NCBI RefSeq assembly: GCF_014050225.1
Contig: NZ_JACFXV010000064.1
Location: 62,001 to 126,000, forward strand
Length of the DNA stretch: 64,000 nucleotides
DNA from: Stappia albiluteola
GTDB taxonomy: Bacteria; Pseudomonadota; Alphaproteobacteria; Rhizobiales; Stappiaceae
Reading direction: 5' to 3'
The notes beneath the pieces were generated by a model, which was given only the letters and a program-made list of their open reading frames with translations, did not search any database and had not been told where the DNA came from. Shown one piece after another: positions 25,763 through 35,207 of the stretch (position 1 is its first letter; every line of letters starts with the position of its first letter). Made by a program: the position numbers and the translations under genes.

Positions 25763-28762
25763 ATGTCGAAGAACCAAGAAGCCGCATCGCTCAAGGCCGG
25801 CGACCACCTGATCCTGGTCGATGGCTCCACCTTCATCTTCCGCGCTTACTTTCAAGCATCCACGATGGATGCGAAATACCAGAAGCGCAAATCTGATGGG
25901 CTGCCTACTGGAGCAGTACAAATTTTCTGCAACATGCTGTGGAAGCTCCTCCAGGAAGGCCTCACGCCGGAACCCGGCGACGAGCCGACCCACATGGCGG
26001 TCATCTTCGATCATTCGGCCAAGACGTTCCGCAACGAGATCTACAACGAATACAAGGCCCAGCGCCCGGAACCGCCACAGGACCTGATCCCGCAATTCGG
26101 CCTGATCCGCGACGCGACCCGCGCCTTTTCGGTGCATTGCATCGAGCAGGAGGGCTTCGAGGCCGACGACATCATCGCCACCTACGCGACCCAGGCGGCG
26201 AAGGCCGGCGCGCGGGTGACGATCGCTTCCGGCGACAAGGACCTGATGCAGCTTGTCGGGCCGCATGTCGGCATGATCGACACGATGAAGAACAAGATCA
26301 TCGGCGAGCCGGAAGTGTACGAGAAATTCGGCGTCGGACCGGACAAGGTGATCGAGGTCCAGTCGCTTGCCGGAGATTCCGTCGACAACGTCCCCGGAGT
26401 TCCCGGCATCGGACTGAAGACGGCGGCGCAGCTCATCAACGAGTTTGGCGACCTGGAAACGCTGCTGGCCAATGCGTCCTCCATCAAGCAGCCGAAGCGG
26501 CGCGAGAACCTGATCGAATTCGCCGAACAGGCCCGCATCTCGAAACAGCTCGTGACGCTGAAATGCGACGTGCCGGTGGAGTTGCCCGTGGCCGCCCTCG
26601 CCGTCGAGGACATGAACGGCCCGAGGGCGATCGCCTTCCTGAAGGCGATGGAGTTCAACACGCTGACCCGCCGCGTCGCCGAGGCGACGGGGGCGGAAAT
26701 CTCGGCCATCGAGCCCGCCGAACTGGTCGTTCGCGGCTGGCACGAGCCGGACGGCAAGGGCCGCATCATGGAGGGTGCGCCGGCCTCCGATCCTGCCGAT
26801 CCGCCGGCAGAGCCCAACAAGGCCAGCCTGGCGGCCGATCCGGCTTCCGCGGGAGAATGGACCGCGGCCGATCTCGCCGCGGCGCGGGCGGAAGCGGCAA
26901 GGGCCGCGAAGGTCGACAATTCGGCTTACGAGACCGTTCGCGACATGGAGCGTCTTCGCGCCTGGATCGAGGATGCCTTCGAGACAGGCCATGTGGCGGT
27001 CGACACCGAGACGACGTCGCTGGATGCCATGCAGGCGGACCTCGTCGGCATCTCGCTGGCCACGGCACCCGGCAAGGCCTGCTATATCCCGCTTGGCCAT
27101 GTGGATGGCGAAGGCGACCTGCTCGGCGGCGGCGGTCTTGTCGAAGGCCAGATCCCGCTGAAGGACGCTCTCGATGCGCTGAAGCCGATGCTGGAGGACC
27201 GTTCCGTCCTCAAGATCGCGCAGAACCTGAAATACGACTGGCTGGTCTTCCATCGCTACGGCATCGATGTCGCGCCTTATGACGACACGATGCTGCTCTC
27301 CTACACGCTCGATGCCGGCAAGGGCGGCAACGGCATGGACGAATTGTCCGAGCGGTGGCTTGGCCATACGCCGATCCCCTTCAAGGAGGTCGCCGGCTCC
27401 GGCAAGTCGATGATCACCTTCGACAAGGTGACGATCGACAAGGCGACCGCCTATGCGGCGGAAGACGCCGATGTCACGCTCAGGCTCTGGCGGGTGCTGA
27501 AGCCACGGCTTGCGGCCGAACACATGGCGGCGGTCTATGAGGTATTGGAGCGTCCACTGGTGCCTGTGCTCGCCCGCATGGAACAGCGCGGCATCTCGAT
27601 CGACCGGCAGATGCTGTCGCGCCTGTCGGGCGAGTTCGCGCAGGGAATGGCGCGGCTCGAGGCCGAAATCCACGAGCTCGCGGGCAAGCCGTTCAATATC
27701 GGCAGCCCCAAGCAGCTCGGCGACATCCTCTTCGGCGAGATGGGCCTGCCGGGCGGCAAGAAAACCAAGACCGGCGCCTGGTCGACCAGCGCCTCCGTCC
27801 TCGACGATCTGGCCGCCGAAGGTCATGAACTGCCGGCTCGCATTGTCGACTGGCGGCAGCTTTCAAAGCTGAAATCGACCTATTCCGATGCGCTGCCGGG
27901 CTATCTCAATCCGCAAACCGGGCGTGTGCATACGTCCTATTCGCTCGCCTCCACGACCACGGGCAGGCTCTCCTCCTCGGAGCCGAACCTGCAGAACATC
28001 CCGGTCCGCACCGAGGAAGGCCGTAAGATCCGCAAGGCTTTCGTCGCGGAGAAGGGCCACAAGCTCGTTTCCGCCGATTACAGCCAGATCGAGTTGCGGG
28101 TCCTTGCCCACATGGCCGACATCCCGCAGCTCCGGAAAGCCTTCGAGGACGGGCTGGATATCCACGCGATGACGGCGAGCGAGATGTTCGGCGTGCCGGT
28201 GAAGGACATGGATCCGATGGTTCGCCGGCGGGCGAAGGCCATCAATTTCGGCATCATCTATGGCATATCCGCCTTCGGCCTCGCGGCCCAGCTCGGCATC
28301 TCGCGCGGCGAGGCGTCGGACTATATCAAGACCTATTTCGAGCGCTTTCCCGGTATCCGCGACTATATGGACGCAACCAAGAAATTCGTGCACGAGCATG
28401 GCTACGTGCAGACGATTTTCGGCCGCAAGGCGCACTATCCGGAGGTGAATACCTCAAATCCGAACCTGCGCTCCTTCTATGAGCGCGCGGCGATCAATGC
28501 GCCGATCCAGGGTTCCGCCGCCGATATCATCCGCCGGGCGATGATCCGCATGGAAGACCGGCTGGAGCGGGCGAAACTCTCGGCCAGGATGCTGCTGCAG
28601 GTGCATGACGAACTGATCTTCGAAGTGCCCGAGGCGGAAGTCGACCGGACGATCCCGGTCGTGCGGGAAGTGATGGAGAAGGCGGCGGAGCCTGCCGTCG
28701 ATCTCGCCGTACCGCTCCAGGTCGATGCCCGGGCTGCCGCAAACTGGGACGAGGCGCATTGA
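25763..28762 (+). CDS. polA: DNA polymerase I
   Basis: 999 residues. The 5'-3' exonuclease domain occupies about 1-300 (LILVDGSTFIFRAYF, EGFEADDIIATYA, ASGDKDLMQL, SVDNVPGVPGIG). A linker follows, then a 3'-5' exonuclease domain with intact VDTETT (Asp414/Glu416), NLKYDW and YAAEDADVTL, so proofreading should be active. The polymerase domain has SADYSQIELR (Asp772), RRRAKAINFGIIYGIS and LLQVHDELIFE (Asp949). It fills gaps in repair and Okazaki-fragment processing. The ATG at 25763 is the likely start; TTG 25727 is an alternative. Convergent with the TadG-like gene 21 bp away. Confidence 0.97.
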   Translation: MSKNQEAASLKAGDHLILVDGSTFIFRAYFQASTMDAKYQKRKSDGLPTGAVQIFCNMLWKLLQEGLTPEPGDEPTHMAVIFDHSAKTFRNEIYNEYKAQRPEPPQDLIPQFGLIRDATRAFSVHCIEQEGFEADDIIATYATQAAKAGARVTIASGDKDLMQLVGPHVGMIDTMKNKIIGEPEVYEKFGVGPDKVIEVQSLAGDSVDNVPGVPGIGLKTAAQLINEFGDLETLLANASSIKQPKRRENLIEFAEQARISKQLVTLKCDVPVELPVAALAVEDMNGPRAIAFLKAMEFNTLTRRVAEATGAEISAIEPAELVVRGWHEPDGKGRIMEGAPASDPADPPAEPNKASLAADPASAGEWTAADLAAARAEAARAAKVDNSAYETVRDMERLRAWIEDAFETGHVAVDTETTSLDAMQADLVGISLATAPGKACYIPLGHVDGEGDLLGGGGLVEGQIPLKDALDALKPMLEDRSVLKIAQNLKYDWLVFHRYGIDVAPYDDTMLLSYTLDAGKGGNGMDELSERWLGHTPIPFKEVAGSGKSMITFDKVTIDKATAYAAEDADVTLRLWRVLKPRLAAEHMAAVYEVLERPLVPVLARMEQRGISIDRQMLSRLSGEFAQGMARLEAEIHELAGKPFNIGSPKQLGDILFGEMGLPGGKKTKTGAWSTSASVLDDLAAEGHELPARIVDWRQLSKLKSTYSDALPGYLNPQTGRVHTSYSLASTTTGRLSSSEPNLQNIPVRTEEGRKIRKAFVAEKGHKLVSADYSQIELRVLAHMADIPQLRKAFEDGLDIHAMTASEMFGVPVKDMDPMVRRRAKAINFGIIYGISAFGLAAQLGISRGEASDYIKTYFERFPGIRDYMDATKKFVHEHGYVQTIFGRKAHYPEVNTSNPNLRSFYERAAINAPIQGSAADIIRRAMIRMEDRLERAKLSARMLLQVHDELIFEVPEAEVDRTIPVVREVMEKAAEPAVDLAVPLQVDARAAANWDEAH

Positions 28763-28783
28763 AACGCCTCGCCCGCCAATCTT

Positions 28784-30445
28784 CTACTGCACGAGCACGG
28801 AGCCGTCGCAGCGCAGGCCCGAAACCCTCACGTCAAGCTCGCCAAGCTTGATGCCGGCCGCATCCAGCAGGGCAAACAGGACACCGTCGACGGGGTTGGC
28901 CAGCTGGGTCAACGTCTGGGTGACGCTGTTGCGGACGAGGGTCGGATTGAGCAGCGGCAGGCCCAGCAGCCTGACATCGAGGTCGAGGTTGGCAAATAGC
29001 GTGCTGAGCATGCTTTCCACGGCGCTCGTCGTGCCGATGGTCTTCACGCGGGCCTCGTCGATGTCGCGTTGCCGGAAGACGATCCTCTCCGCGCGCGGAT
29101 TGGCGGCTTCCGTGTAGGCCTGACCGGTGACCTTCACCAGGGGCGTATCGATGATCTTCGCGTCGCGATACGGCACGCCGTCGCCGAAGCGGGGCAGGTC
29201 GTCGGCATCGAGGTCGGCGATCCGCAGGCTGACCAGGCCCGGCCTTGCGCGGACAACGACCCGATTGGAGGCGCCGTTGGCATAGTCGCAGGAAATATCC
29301 GCGATCCGCGCATGCCCGGAGGCAAGATCGAGATAGACCGGCAGGCGGATCGAAAGTCCCGTAAGGGGCGCGGCGCCGCCGACACGAAGCTCGAGGAAAA
29401 GCCGGAGTTGGGAGGTGGAAAGGCGGGAATCCTGGTAACCGACCTTGATCCAGCCGGAGGACTGTTCCGCCTCGCCAAGTACCAGCACCGCGCGCAGCGA
29501 GGCGAGGCCGGCGATATTGGCGTCGAGGTCGAGATCGACGGCATGCCCGGCATTGAAGAGTTCCGCGCTGTTCACCACGAGGTCGAGCAACGTGCCCTTG
29601 GGTGCCGGTTTCAGCTCTGAGCCGATCTCCTCATAGGCCAGAGGGCCGATGTCGATCAGGGATGACAGGTTGATCTGGTGCGAACCGGCCAGATTGCGGC
29701 CGACCTCACGCAGGACCGCGGCGCCCGGGCTCGACTGCGTGACATCTGCCGCCACGTCCAGAACATCGGCAAAATCCAGTTCGGCTTCCAGCACGTCCTG
29801 ATAGGTATTGCCGCCGACATCGGCCTGGGCCGCGACGCCGCCGAGAAGATCGCCAAGGTCGACGGTGGCCGAGGCGAGGCTGTTGTAGTCCACCGCCGTC
29901 AGCTCGATATTGCCGCCGGTCAGGCCGGAAAGCAGGCTGTTCAGGATGCCGCCTCGTACCGCGGCGAGCCGGCTGCCGATCGAATAGGCAACCAGACCGG
30001 ATGTGGTGGCGATTGCCTCCGAGGATATGCGGTAGTCGCCGTCACCGACCAATTTCGGAAGAAAGACCAGCCAGGGCCGGCTCGACTGCCGCACGAAGAC
30101 GGCATTGGCCGGGGTTGCGCCGCGTTCGAAGCGCTCAAGGGGATTTGCTGCGGAATCGAGCGTATAGTGGCCGGTGACGACTTCGAGGCTGAGCGGATTT
30201 TCAAATCCGTTTTGCGCAAGTGCGCCGCGCGCCGCGCGCTCGGGCTGGTCGATCTGGCGGGCCGCGAGAAGGGCTGCCACATCCGTTGCGCCCTGAGCCC
30301 GCCGTTGCTGCAAGTAGATGAGGGCCGTTTCGGCGACCAGGGCGAAGATCAGGACCACAACAAGAAGCAGGAGCGCTGCCTGGATCGCAATGGCCCCCCT
30401 GTCGTCCCGACGAAACCTGGCGGCCGCCATTTTCAGGAAGGTCAT
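28784..30445 (-). CDS. TadG-like pilus assembly protein (TadE/G family, DUF2134)
   Basis: 553 residues. A cytoplasmic RFRRDDRGAIAIQAA segment leads into one membrane helix (LLLLVVVLIFALVAETALIYLQQR), the class III pilin-like pattern of TadG; a large periplasmic domain with many beta strands follows (residues 60 to end). ATG 30445 has a G-rich site; TTG 30451 is possible. It follows the TadE-like gene with a 2-bp gap between stop and ATG. No other tad/flp genes (prepilin, TadA ATPase, TadB/C, CpaB/C) lie nearby, so it may serve a tad apparatus coded elsewhere. Confidence 0.85.
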   Translation of the reverse strand: MTFLKMAAARFRRDDRGAIAIQAALLLLVVVLIFALVAETALIYLQQRRAQGATDVAALLAARQIDQPERAARGALAQNGFENPLSLEVVTGHYTLDSAANPLERFERGATPANAVFVRQSSRPWLVFLPKLVGDGDYRISSEAIATTSGLVAYSIGSRLAAVRGGILNSLLSGLTGGNIELTAVDYNSLASATVDLGDLLGGVAAQADVGGNTYQDVLEAELDFADVLDVAADVTQSSPGAAVLREVGRNLAGSHQINLSSLIDIGPLAYEEIGSELKPAPKGTLLDLVVNSAELFNAGHAVDLDLDANIAGLASLRAVLVLGEAEQSSGWIKVGYQDSRLSTSQLRLFLELRVGGAAPLTGLSIRLPVYLDLASGHARIADISCDYANGASNRVVVRARPGLVSLRIADLDADDLPRFGDGVPYRDAKIIDTPLVKVTGQAYTEAANPRAERIVFRQRDIDEARVKTIGTTSAVESMLSTLFANLDLDVRLLGLPLLNPTLVRNSVTQTLTQLANPVDGVLFALLDAAGIKLGELDVRVSGLRCDGSVLVQ

Positions 30446-30447
30446 GA

Positions 30448-30897
30448 TCAAAACCCCCCGTATTGTACGGTCGCGCGGCGCTCGATCATGTGCAGGTCGA
30501 GACCGATGATATGGGCGACGGTCGGCAGGCCGAGATGGCTCGCATCGTAGTTGATGTCGACCTCGAACGAGGGAGGATTGCCTCCCGCTTCGCTGGTCGA
30601 TACCGACATGGCGTCGGCTCTGACGAGGGGCAGTGATTCCATGACCTCGTCGAGCTTCCGCCTGGCGAGCTGATCCCTTTCGGCAGGCGTGATGCCTGCA
30701 ACGGATGCGCGGGCGGCTTCGTTGACCGCATGCTGGATGGACTGGGCGGCGATGAAATAGATGCCAAACGCGATGATGCCGAACAGGACGATAAGGAAGA
30801 TCGGCATGACGATCGCGAATTCGATGGCAGCGACACCGCTTTGATCGCTGCTAAGTCGTTTTGCTCGGATGAATGGGCGGAAAGAACCTGGCAACAT
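30448..30897 (-). CDS. TadE-like pseudopilin
   Basis: 149 residues. After a basic leader, SDQSGVAAIEFAIVMPIFLIVLFGIIAFGIYFI matches TadE: a Gly-Val-Ala-Ala-Ile-Glu-Phe prepilin-peptidase-like site with Glu at +5, then the hydrophobic helix. The rest is a periplasmic domain with few landmarks. ATG 30897 is seven bases after GGAGG (the TTG at 30912 overlaps this site and is excluded). It is co-transcribed with the TadG-like gene. By family it is a minor pseudopilin of Flp/Tad pili. Confidence 0.88.
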   Translation of the reverse strand: MLPGSFRPFIRAKRLSSDQSGVAAIEFAIVMPIFLIVLFGIIAFGIYFIAAQSIQHAVNEAARASVAGITPAERDQLARRKLDEVMESLPLVRADAMSVSTSEAGGNPPSFEVDINYDASHLGLPTVAHIIGLDLHMIERRATVQYGGF

Positions 30898-31344
30898 AAT
30901 CAGTTCCTCCAAATAACTTAAAGGAAAATTTTGTAGACCAAGAATTAATAAGTAATTAAACGTAGATATTGACAGTTTTTACATCCCATAATATGGATAT
31001 TTGCGTGATCAATATTGCTTTATGTATTTATGATCGACATAAACTCCACGATTTCCTGTAGGTAACTGTATATTTTTACAATGATTGGACGCGGTCGTTG
31101 GCGCTCCGGTGTCTCGCAGTTTCGCGCAGGCGGACTGGCGTCGAAAAAATTTGACTATTTGGTCAAAACTTGGCCCAATGTACGAAGCGGAAGAGACGCC
31201 CGAGCAACGAGGTGCTCCCGCTGAACCACCAGAATTCGGCTGACCGGACGATCCGCGAGGCCGCAGAGAGGAACATAGCCCGGGCTTCGCGCCGTTGCTT
31301 CGTCAATAGGAGCGTGCGCCCCGGATCGACCTGGAGGTCTCAGA
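30898..31344. other. 447-bp AT-rich divergent promoter region
   Basis: Spacer between the divergent TadE-like gene and preT. The TadE-proximal part (30898-31100) is markedly AT-rich and codes for nothing convincing. The preT-proximal part holds the RutR-like palindrome at 31151-31166, 179 bp before the preT ATG. No tRNA or riboswitch is visible. Confidence 0.7.
31151..31166. promoter_or_regulatory. RutR-like operator upstream of preT
   Basis: TTGACTATTTGGTCAA matches the E. coli RutR consensus TTGACCAnnTGGTCAA except for one base. Two near-identical palindromes precede the TetR genes of the same locus. Its TTGACT could double as a -35 element, which would make binding repressive. Confidence 0.75.
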
Positions 31345-32703
31345 ATGGCCGACACGCTTTCGGCGCCCGATATCCGTGCGGGGCGCCTGACGTCGGACGA
31401 CTATCTGCAGAATTTCGATGACATTCATCCGCCGCTCGACCCGCACGAGGCGGCGGTGGAGGCTGACCGCTGCTATTTCTGCTACGACGCCCCTTGCACG
31501 ATAGCCTGTCCCACATCGATCGACATTCCGCAATTCATCCGCCAGATCTCCACCGGCAATCCGGTGGGAGCAGCCAAGACCATCTTTGCGGAAAATATCC
31601 TTGGCGGGATGTGTGCCCGCGTCTGCCCGACCGAGACGCTGTGCGAGGAAGCCTGCGTGCGCAACGTGGCGGAGGACAAGCCGGTCAGCATCGGCCTGCT
31701 GCAGCGCCACGCCACCGATACCTACATGGCATCGATCTCGGGCACGCATTTCAGGCGCGCGCCCGAAACCGGCAAGCGCGTCGCCATCGTTGGCGGCGGG
31801 CCGGCGGGGCTTGCCTGCGCCCATGCGCTCGCCCTCGACGGTCATGACGTCACGATCTACGAGGCGCGACCGAAGCTCGGAGGCCTCAACGAATACGGCA
31901 TTGCCGCCTACAAGTCGGTCAACGACTTCGCCCAGCGGGAGGTGGAGTTCCTGCTATCCGTCGGCGGCATCAAGGTGGAAACGGGCAAGGCACTCGGCCG
32001 CGATTTCACGCTTTCTGACCTGCGCGCCGGTCATGACGCCGTTTTCCTTGCCATGGGACTTTCCGGCGTCAATGCGCTTGCCGCCGAAGGCGAAGACCTG
32101 AACGGCGTCCTCGACGCAGTCTCCTATATCGCGCAACTGCGCCAGGCGAAGGATCTATCCGTTCTTCCGGTGGGGCGGCGCGTCGTCGTAATCGGCGGCG
32201 GCATGACGGCGATCGACATCGCCGTGCAGACGAAGAAACTCGGCGCCGACGAGGTCACGATCCTCTATCGCCGCGGGCAGGATGCGATGAAGGCCAGCCG
32301 CTACGAGCAGGAGCTGGCCCAGATCGAAGGCGTGGTGATCCGTGACTGGCTGGCGCCGAAGCGCATTGTCGGCGAAGGCGGCAATGTAAGTGCGGTAGAG
32401 GCGGAGCGAATGACGCTCGACAGTTCCGGGCGGCTCTCCGGCACCGGCGAGACGGTGACCTTTGCGGCGGACCAGGTCTTCAAGGCCATCGGCCAGACCT
32501 TCATCGCCGATCCCGTCAATGGCGGTTCGGAGCCGCTTGCGCTGGAGGGCGGGCGCATTCGCGTGGACGCCGACCGCAAGACGTCGCTGTCCGGCGTCTG
32601 GGCAGGCGGCGACTGTGTTGCCGGCGGCGAGGACCTGACCGTGGCCTCGGTGGAGGACGGCAAGCTCGCGGCCCGCTCGATCCATGCGGCGCTGACCGCT
32701 TGA
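31345..32703 (+). CDS. preT: NAD(P)-dependent dihydropyrimidine dehydrogenase subunit PreT
   Basis: 452 residues, GltD-like flavoprotein. The N-terminal segment has two Cys clusters (Cys43/46/51/55 and Cys90/94/100/104) for Fe-S clusters, then an FAD site VAIVGGGPAGLACA (about 147-160) and an NAD(P) site VVVIGGGMTAID (about 280-292). With PreA it reduces uracil and thymine to their 5,6-dihydro forms, the first step of reductive pyrimidine degradation; PreT passes electrons from NAD(P)H. GGAGG lies seven bases before the ATG. preA follows after 34 bp. Confidence 0.94.
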   Translation: MADTLSAPDIRAGRLTSDDYLQNFDDIHPPLDPHEAAVEADRCYFCYDAPCTIACPTSIDIPQFIRQISTGNPVGAAKTIFAENILGGMCARVCPTETLCEEACVRNVAEDKPVSIGLLQRHATDTYMASISGTHFRRAPETGKRVAIVGGGPAGLACAHALALDGHDVTIYEARPKLGGLNEYGIAAYKSVNDFAQREVEFLLSVGGIKVETGKALGRDFTLSDLRAGHDAVFLAMGLSGVNALAAEGEDLNGVLDAVSYIAQLRQAKDLSVLPVGRRVVVIGGGMTAIDIAVQTKKLGADEVTILYRRGQDAMKASRYEQELAQIEGVVIRDWLAPKRIVGEGGNVSAVEAERMTLDSSGRLSGTGETVTFAADQVFKAIGQTFIADPVNGGSEPLALEGGRIRVDADRKTSLSGVWAGGDCVAGGEDLTVASVEDGKLAARSIHAALTA

Positions 32704-32737
32704 ATTCCATTTTCCCCGTAACCCGAGGGGGACAGAC

Positions 32738-34048
32738 ATGACCGACCTTTCGACAGAATTCGTAGGCATCAAATCGCCCAATCCCTTCTGGCTCGCTTCC
32801 GCGCCGCCGACCGACAAGGCCTATAACGTCGTGCGCGCCTTCAAGGCGGGCTGGGGCGGCGTCGTCTGGAAGACGCTTGGCGAGGACCCGGCCGTGGTCA
32901 ATGTCAACGGCCCGCGCTACGGCGCCGTGCACGGCAAGGACCGCCAGCTCATCGGCTTCAACAATATCGAGCTGATCACCGACCGGCCGCTGGAGGTCAA
33001 TCTCCAGGAAATCAAGCAGGTGAAACGCGAATGGCGCGACCGCGCCCTGGTCGTCTCCCTGATGGTGCCCTGCGAGGAGAAGAACTGGATCGACATCCTC
33101 AAAAGGGTGGAGGACACCGAAGCCGATGGCGTGGAGCTCAATTTCGGCTGTCCGCACGGCATGTCGGAACGCGGCATGGGCTCGGCCGTGGGCCAGGTGC
33201 CGGAATACATCGAGATGGTCACCCGCTGGTGCAAGCAGCACACGCGCATGCCGGTGATCGTCAAGCTGACGCCGAACATCACCGATATCCGCAAGCCCGC
33301 CCAGGCGGCGAAGGCAGGCGGCGCCGACGCCGTCTCCCTCATCAATACGATCAACTCGATCGTCAGCGTCGATCTTGACCTGATGGCCCCCAACCCGACG
33401 ATCGACGGCAAGGGCGCCCATGGCGGCTATTGCGGCCCGGCGGTCAAGCCGATCGCGCTGAACATGGTCGCCGAAATCGCCCGCGATCCGGCAACCCGTG
33501 GCCTGCCGATCTCCGGCATCGGCGGCGTGACGACCTGGCGCGATGCAGCGGAATTCATGGCGCTGGGCGCCGGCAACGTTCAGGTCTGCACCGCCGCGAT
33601 GACCTACGGTTTCAAGGTCGTGCAGGACATGATCGACGGCCTGAAGGACTGGATGGAGAGCAAGGGCCACACGTCGGTCTCCGATTTCGTCGGCCAGGCA
33701 GTGCCGAACTGCTCCGACTGGCAGCACCTCAATCTCAACTACATCACCAAGGCGAAGATCGACCAGGATCTTTGCATCAAGTGCGGCCGCTGCCATATCG
33801 CCTGCGAGGACACCTCCCATCAGGCGATCACCGCGATGGTGGATGGCCAGCGGCATTTCGAGGTCATCGACGAGGAATGCGTCGGCTGCAATCTCTGTGT
33901 CAGCGTCTGCCCGGTGGAGAATTGCATCACCATGGTGGAAATGACGGACGGTGTGGATCCGCGCACGAAGAAGCCGATCGAGCGAAAGTTCGCCGACTGG
34001 ACGACCCATCCCAACAATCCCAACCGCGTCATGGAAGCGGCGGAATAA
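32738..34048 (+). CDS. preA: Dihydropyrimidine dehydrogenase catalytic subunit PreA
   Basis: 436 residues. A dihydroorotate-dehydrogenase-like FMN barrel (about 1-310) has the pyrimidine-binding segment LNFGCPHGMSERGMG with its catalytic Cys138, and ISGIGGVTTWRDAAEFMALGA. Two 4Fe-4S clusters follow: CIKCGRCHIAC (346-356) and CVGCNLCVSVC (381-391). It reduces the pyrimidine 5,6-double bond using electrons from PreT. Same operon as preT. A GCGGCAGC hairpin follows 37 bp after the stop. Confidence 0.96.
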   Translation: MTDLSTEFVGIKSPNPFWLASAPPTDKAYNVVRAFKAGWGGVVWKTLGEDPAVVNVNGPRYGAVHGKDRQLIGFNNIELITDRPLEVNLQEIKQVKREWRDRALVVSLMVPCEEKNWIDILKRVEDTEADGVELNFGCPHGMSERGMGSAVGQVPEYIEMVTRWCKQHTRMPVIVKLTPNITDIRKPAQAAKAGGADAVSLINTINSIVSVDLDLMAPNPTIDGKGAHGGYCGPAVKPIALNMVAEIARDPATRGLPISGIGGVTTWRDAAEFMALGAGNVQVCTAAMTYGFKVVQDMIDGLKDWMESKGHTSVSDFVGQAVPNCSDWQHLNLNYITKAKIDQDLCIKCGRCHIACEDTSHQAITAMVDGQRHFEVIDEECVGCNLCVSVCPVENCITMVEMTDGVDPRTKKPIERKFADWTTHPNNPNRVMEAAE

Positions 34049-34084
34049 AGCCTGCTAAATTTTCATTAAGGTCAACCATTTGAG

Positions 34085-34107
34085 GCGGCAGCGTCAGCTG
34101 CCGCTTC
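34085..34107 (+). terminator. Candidate terminator after preTA
   Basis: GCGGCAGC (34085-34092) and GCTGCCGC (34097-34104) form a perfect 8-bp stem with a 4-base loop, followed by TTCTGCC. The U-run is short, so strength is uncertain. It lies between preA and the transporter gene. Confidence 0.55.
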
Positions 34108-34246
34108 TGCCACTTCTGCGCTGGCGCCGGCAAACAGGCGCATGCTAGAGCGCTCAGGATTTCGTCATTTGCGGGACTGGAGGCCGGGAGGTAGTCGGGC
34201 TTCCGCTTTTGCAGTTCAAGCCTTTTCGCAGGTCATGGGAGATGCA

Positions 34247-35200
34247 ATGAGCCGGCACGCCGATCCCGATGCACTCCGCCAAAGGCAGGTCCGCGCAGAT
34301 CGGCAGTCCGGCGACGGACTTCGCGCGCATCTCGCGATGTTGCTCTTCATCCTGGTGATTTCCACGACGTTTCCCGTCGGCGAGGCGATTACCGCGACCC
34401 TCGACCCGATTGCGCTGACATTCCTGCGGTTCCTGATTGCCACGCTGGTCCTGGCTGCGGTTGTAGCGGCAAATCGCAAATGGGCGCGACCGAACCTCAA
34501 ACAGGGCCTGAAGGCGAGCTTCGTCGGCAGCCTGCTTGCCTTCTACTTCATCGCAATGTTCGAGGCGCTGCGCTTCACCAGCGCGATCAATACCGGCGCG
34601 CTCTTCGCCCTCATTCCGGCAATGACGGCCGCTTTCGCCTGGCTCCTGCTGCGCCAGACCTTGAGCCGTCGCCAGCTTCTGTGCCTGGCCATAGCGGGTT
34701 GCGGGGCAATCGTGGTTCTCTACGGCGACAATCTCGCGGCGCTTGCCAATTTGTCCCTCGGTTTCGGCGAACGGCTCTTCCTTTGCGGTTGTGTGGCGTT
34801 CGCCGCCTACTCGCCCTTCGTGCGCAAGTTTCACGGAACGGAGCCGCTGTCGCTGTTCACGCTTTGGGTGCTGATGGGCGGCACCATGGTGCTTTTCATC
34901 GTCGGGTTGCCGGTGATCGTCCAGGTGGAATGGTCGGCCGTCCCGCCTTCCACCTATGCCGGCATCGTCTATCTCGCCGTCTTTCCCACGGCGCTGACCT
35001 TCTACCTGGCCAAGTATGCAAGCGTTCGCCTGCCTTCCGGCCAGGTGATGGCCTACACATATCTGCTGCCTGCCTTCGTGGTGATCGAAAAGACGCTGAT
35101 CGGAGGCCCCTTGCCGAGCCAGACGGTGGTGACAGGCGTCGCCATCACGGCCGCAGCGACTTTCCTGCTGCAATGGTCTCCGAAAAAGGTTCCGGCATAG
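34247..35200 (+). CDS. DMT-superfamily (EamA) transporter
   Basis: 317 residues with about ten hydrophobic helices in two EamA repeats (ISTTFPVGEAITATLDPIALTFLRFLIATLVLA at the start; VYLAVFPTALTFYLAKYASVRLPSGQVMAYTYLLPAFVVIEKTLIGG in the second). ATG 34247 has GGGAG upstream and precedes the hydrophobic core by about 35 polar residues. Most EamA proteins export metabolites or amino acids; the substrate is unknown. It lies between preA and the convergent transglycosylase gene, and a link to pyrimidine metabolism is possible but unsupported. Confidence 0.87.
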   Translation: MSRHADPDALRQRQVRADRQSGDGLRAHLAMLLFILVISTTFPVGEAITATLDPIALTFLRFLIATLVLAAVVAANRKWARPNLKQGLKASFVGSLLAFYFIAMFEALRFTSAINTGALFALIPAMTAAFAWLLLRQTLSRRQLLCLAIAGCGAIVVLYGDNLAALANLSLGFGERLFLCGCVAFAAYSPFVRKFHGTEPLSLFTLWVLMGGTMVLFIVGLPVIVQVEWSAVPPSTYAGIVYLAVFPTALTFYLAKYASVRLPSGQVMAYTYLLPAFVVIEKTLIGGPLPSQTVVTGVAITAAATFLLQWSPKKVPA

Positions 35201-35207
35201 ACCTCGC

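Noticed and set aside
23483-27826. A 1,447-codon open frame on the minus strand across fxsA, the hydroxylase, the acyltransferase and polA
   Set aside because: It is antisense to four well-supported genes and has the His/Arg/Gly-rich composition typical of antisense frames in GC-rich DNA.
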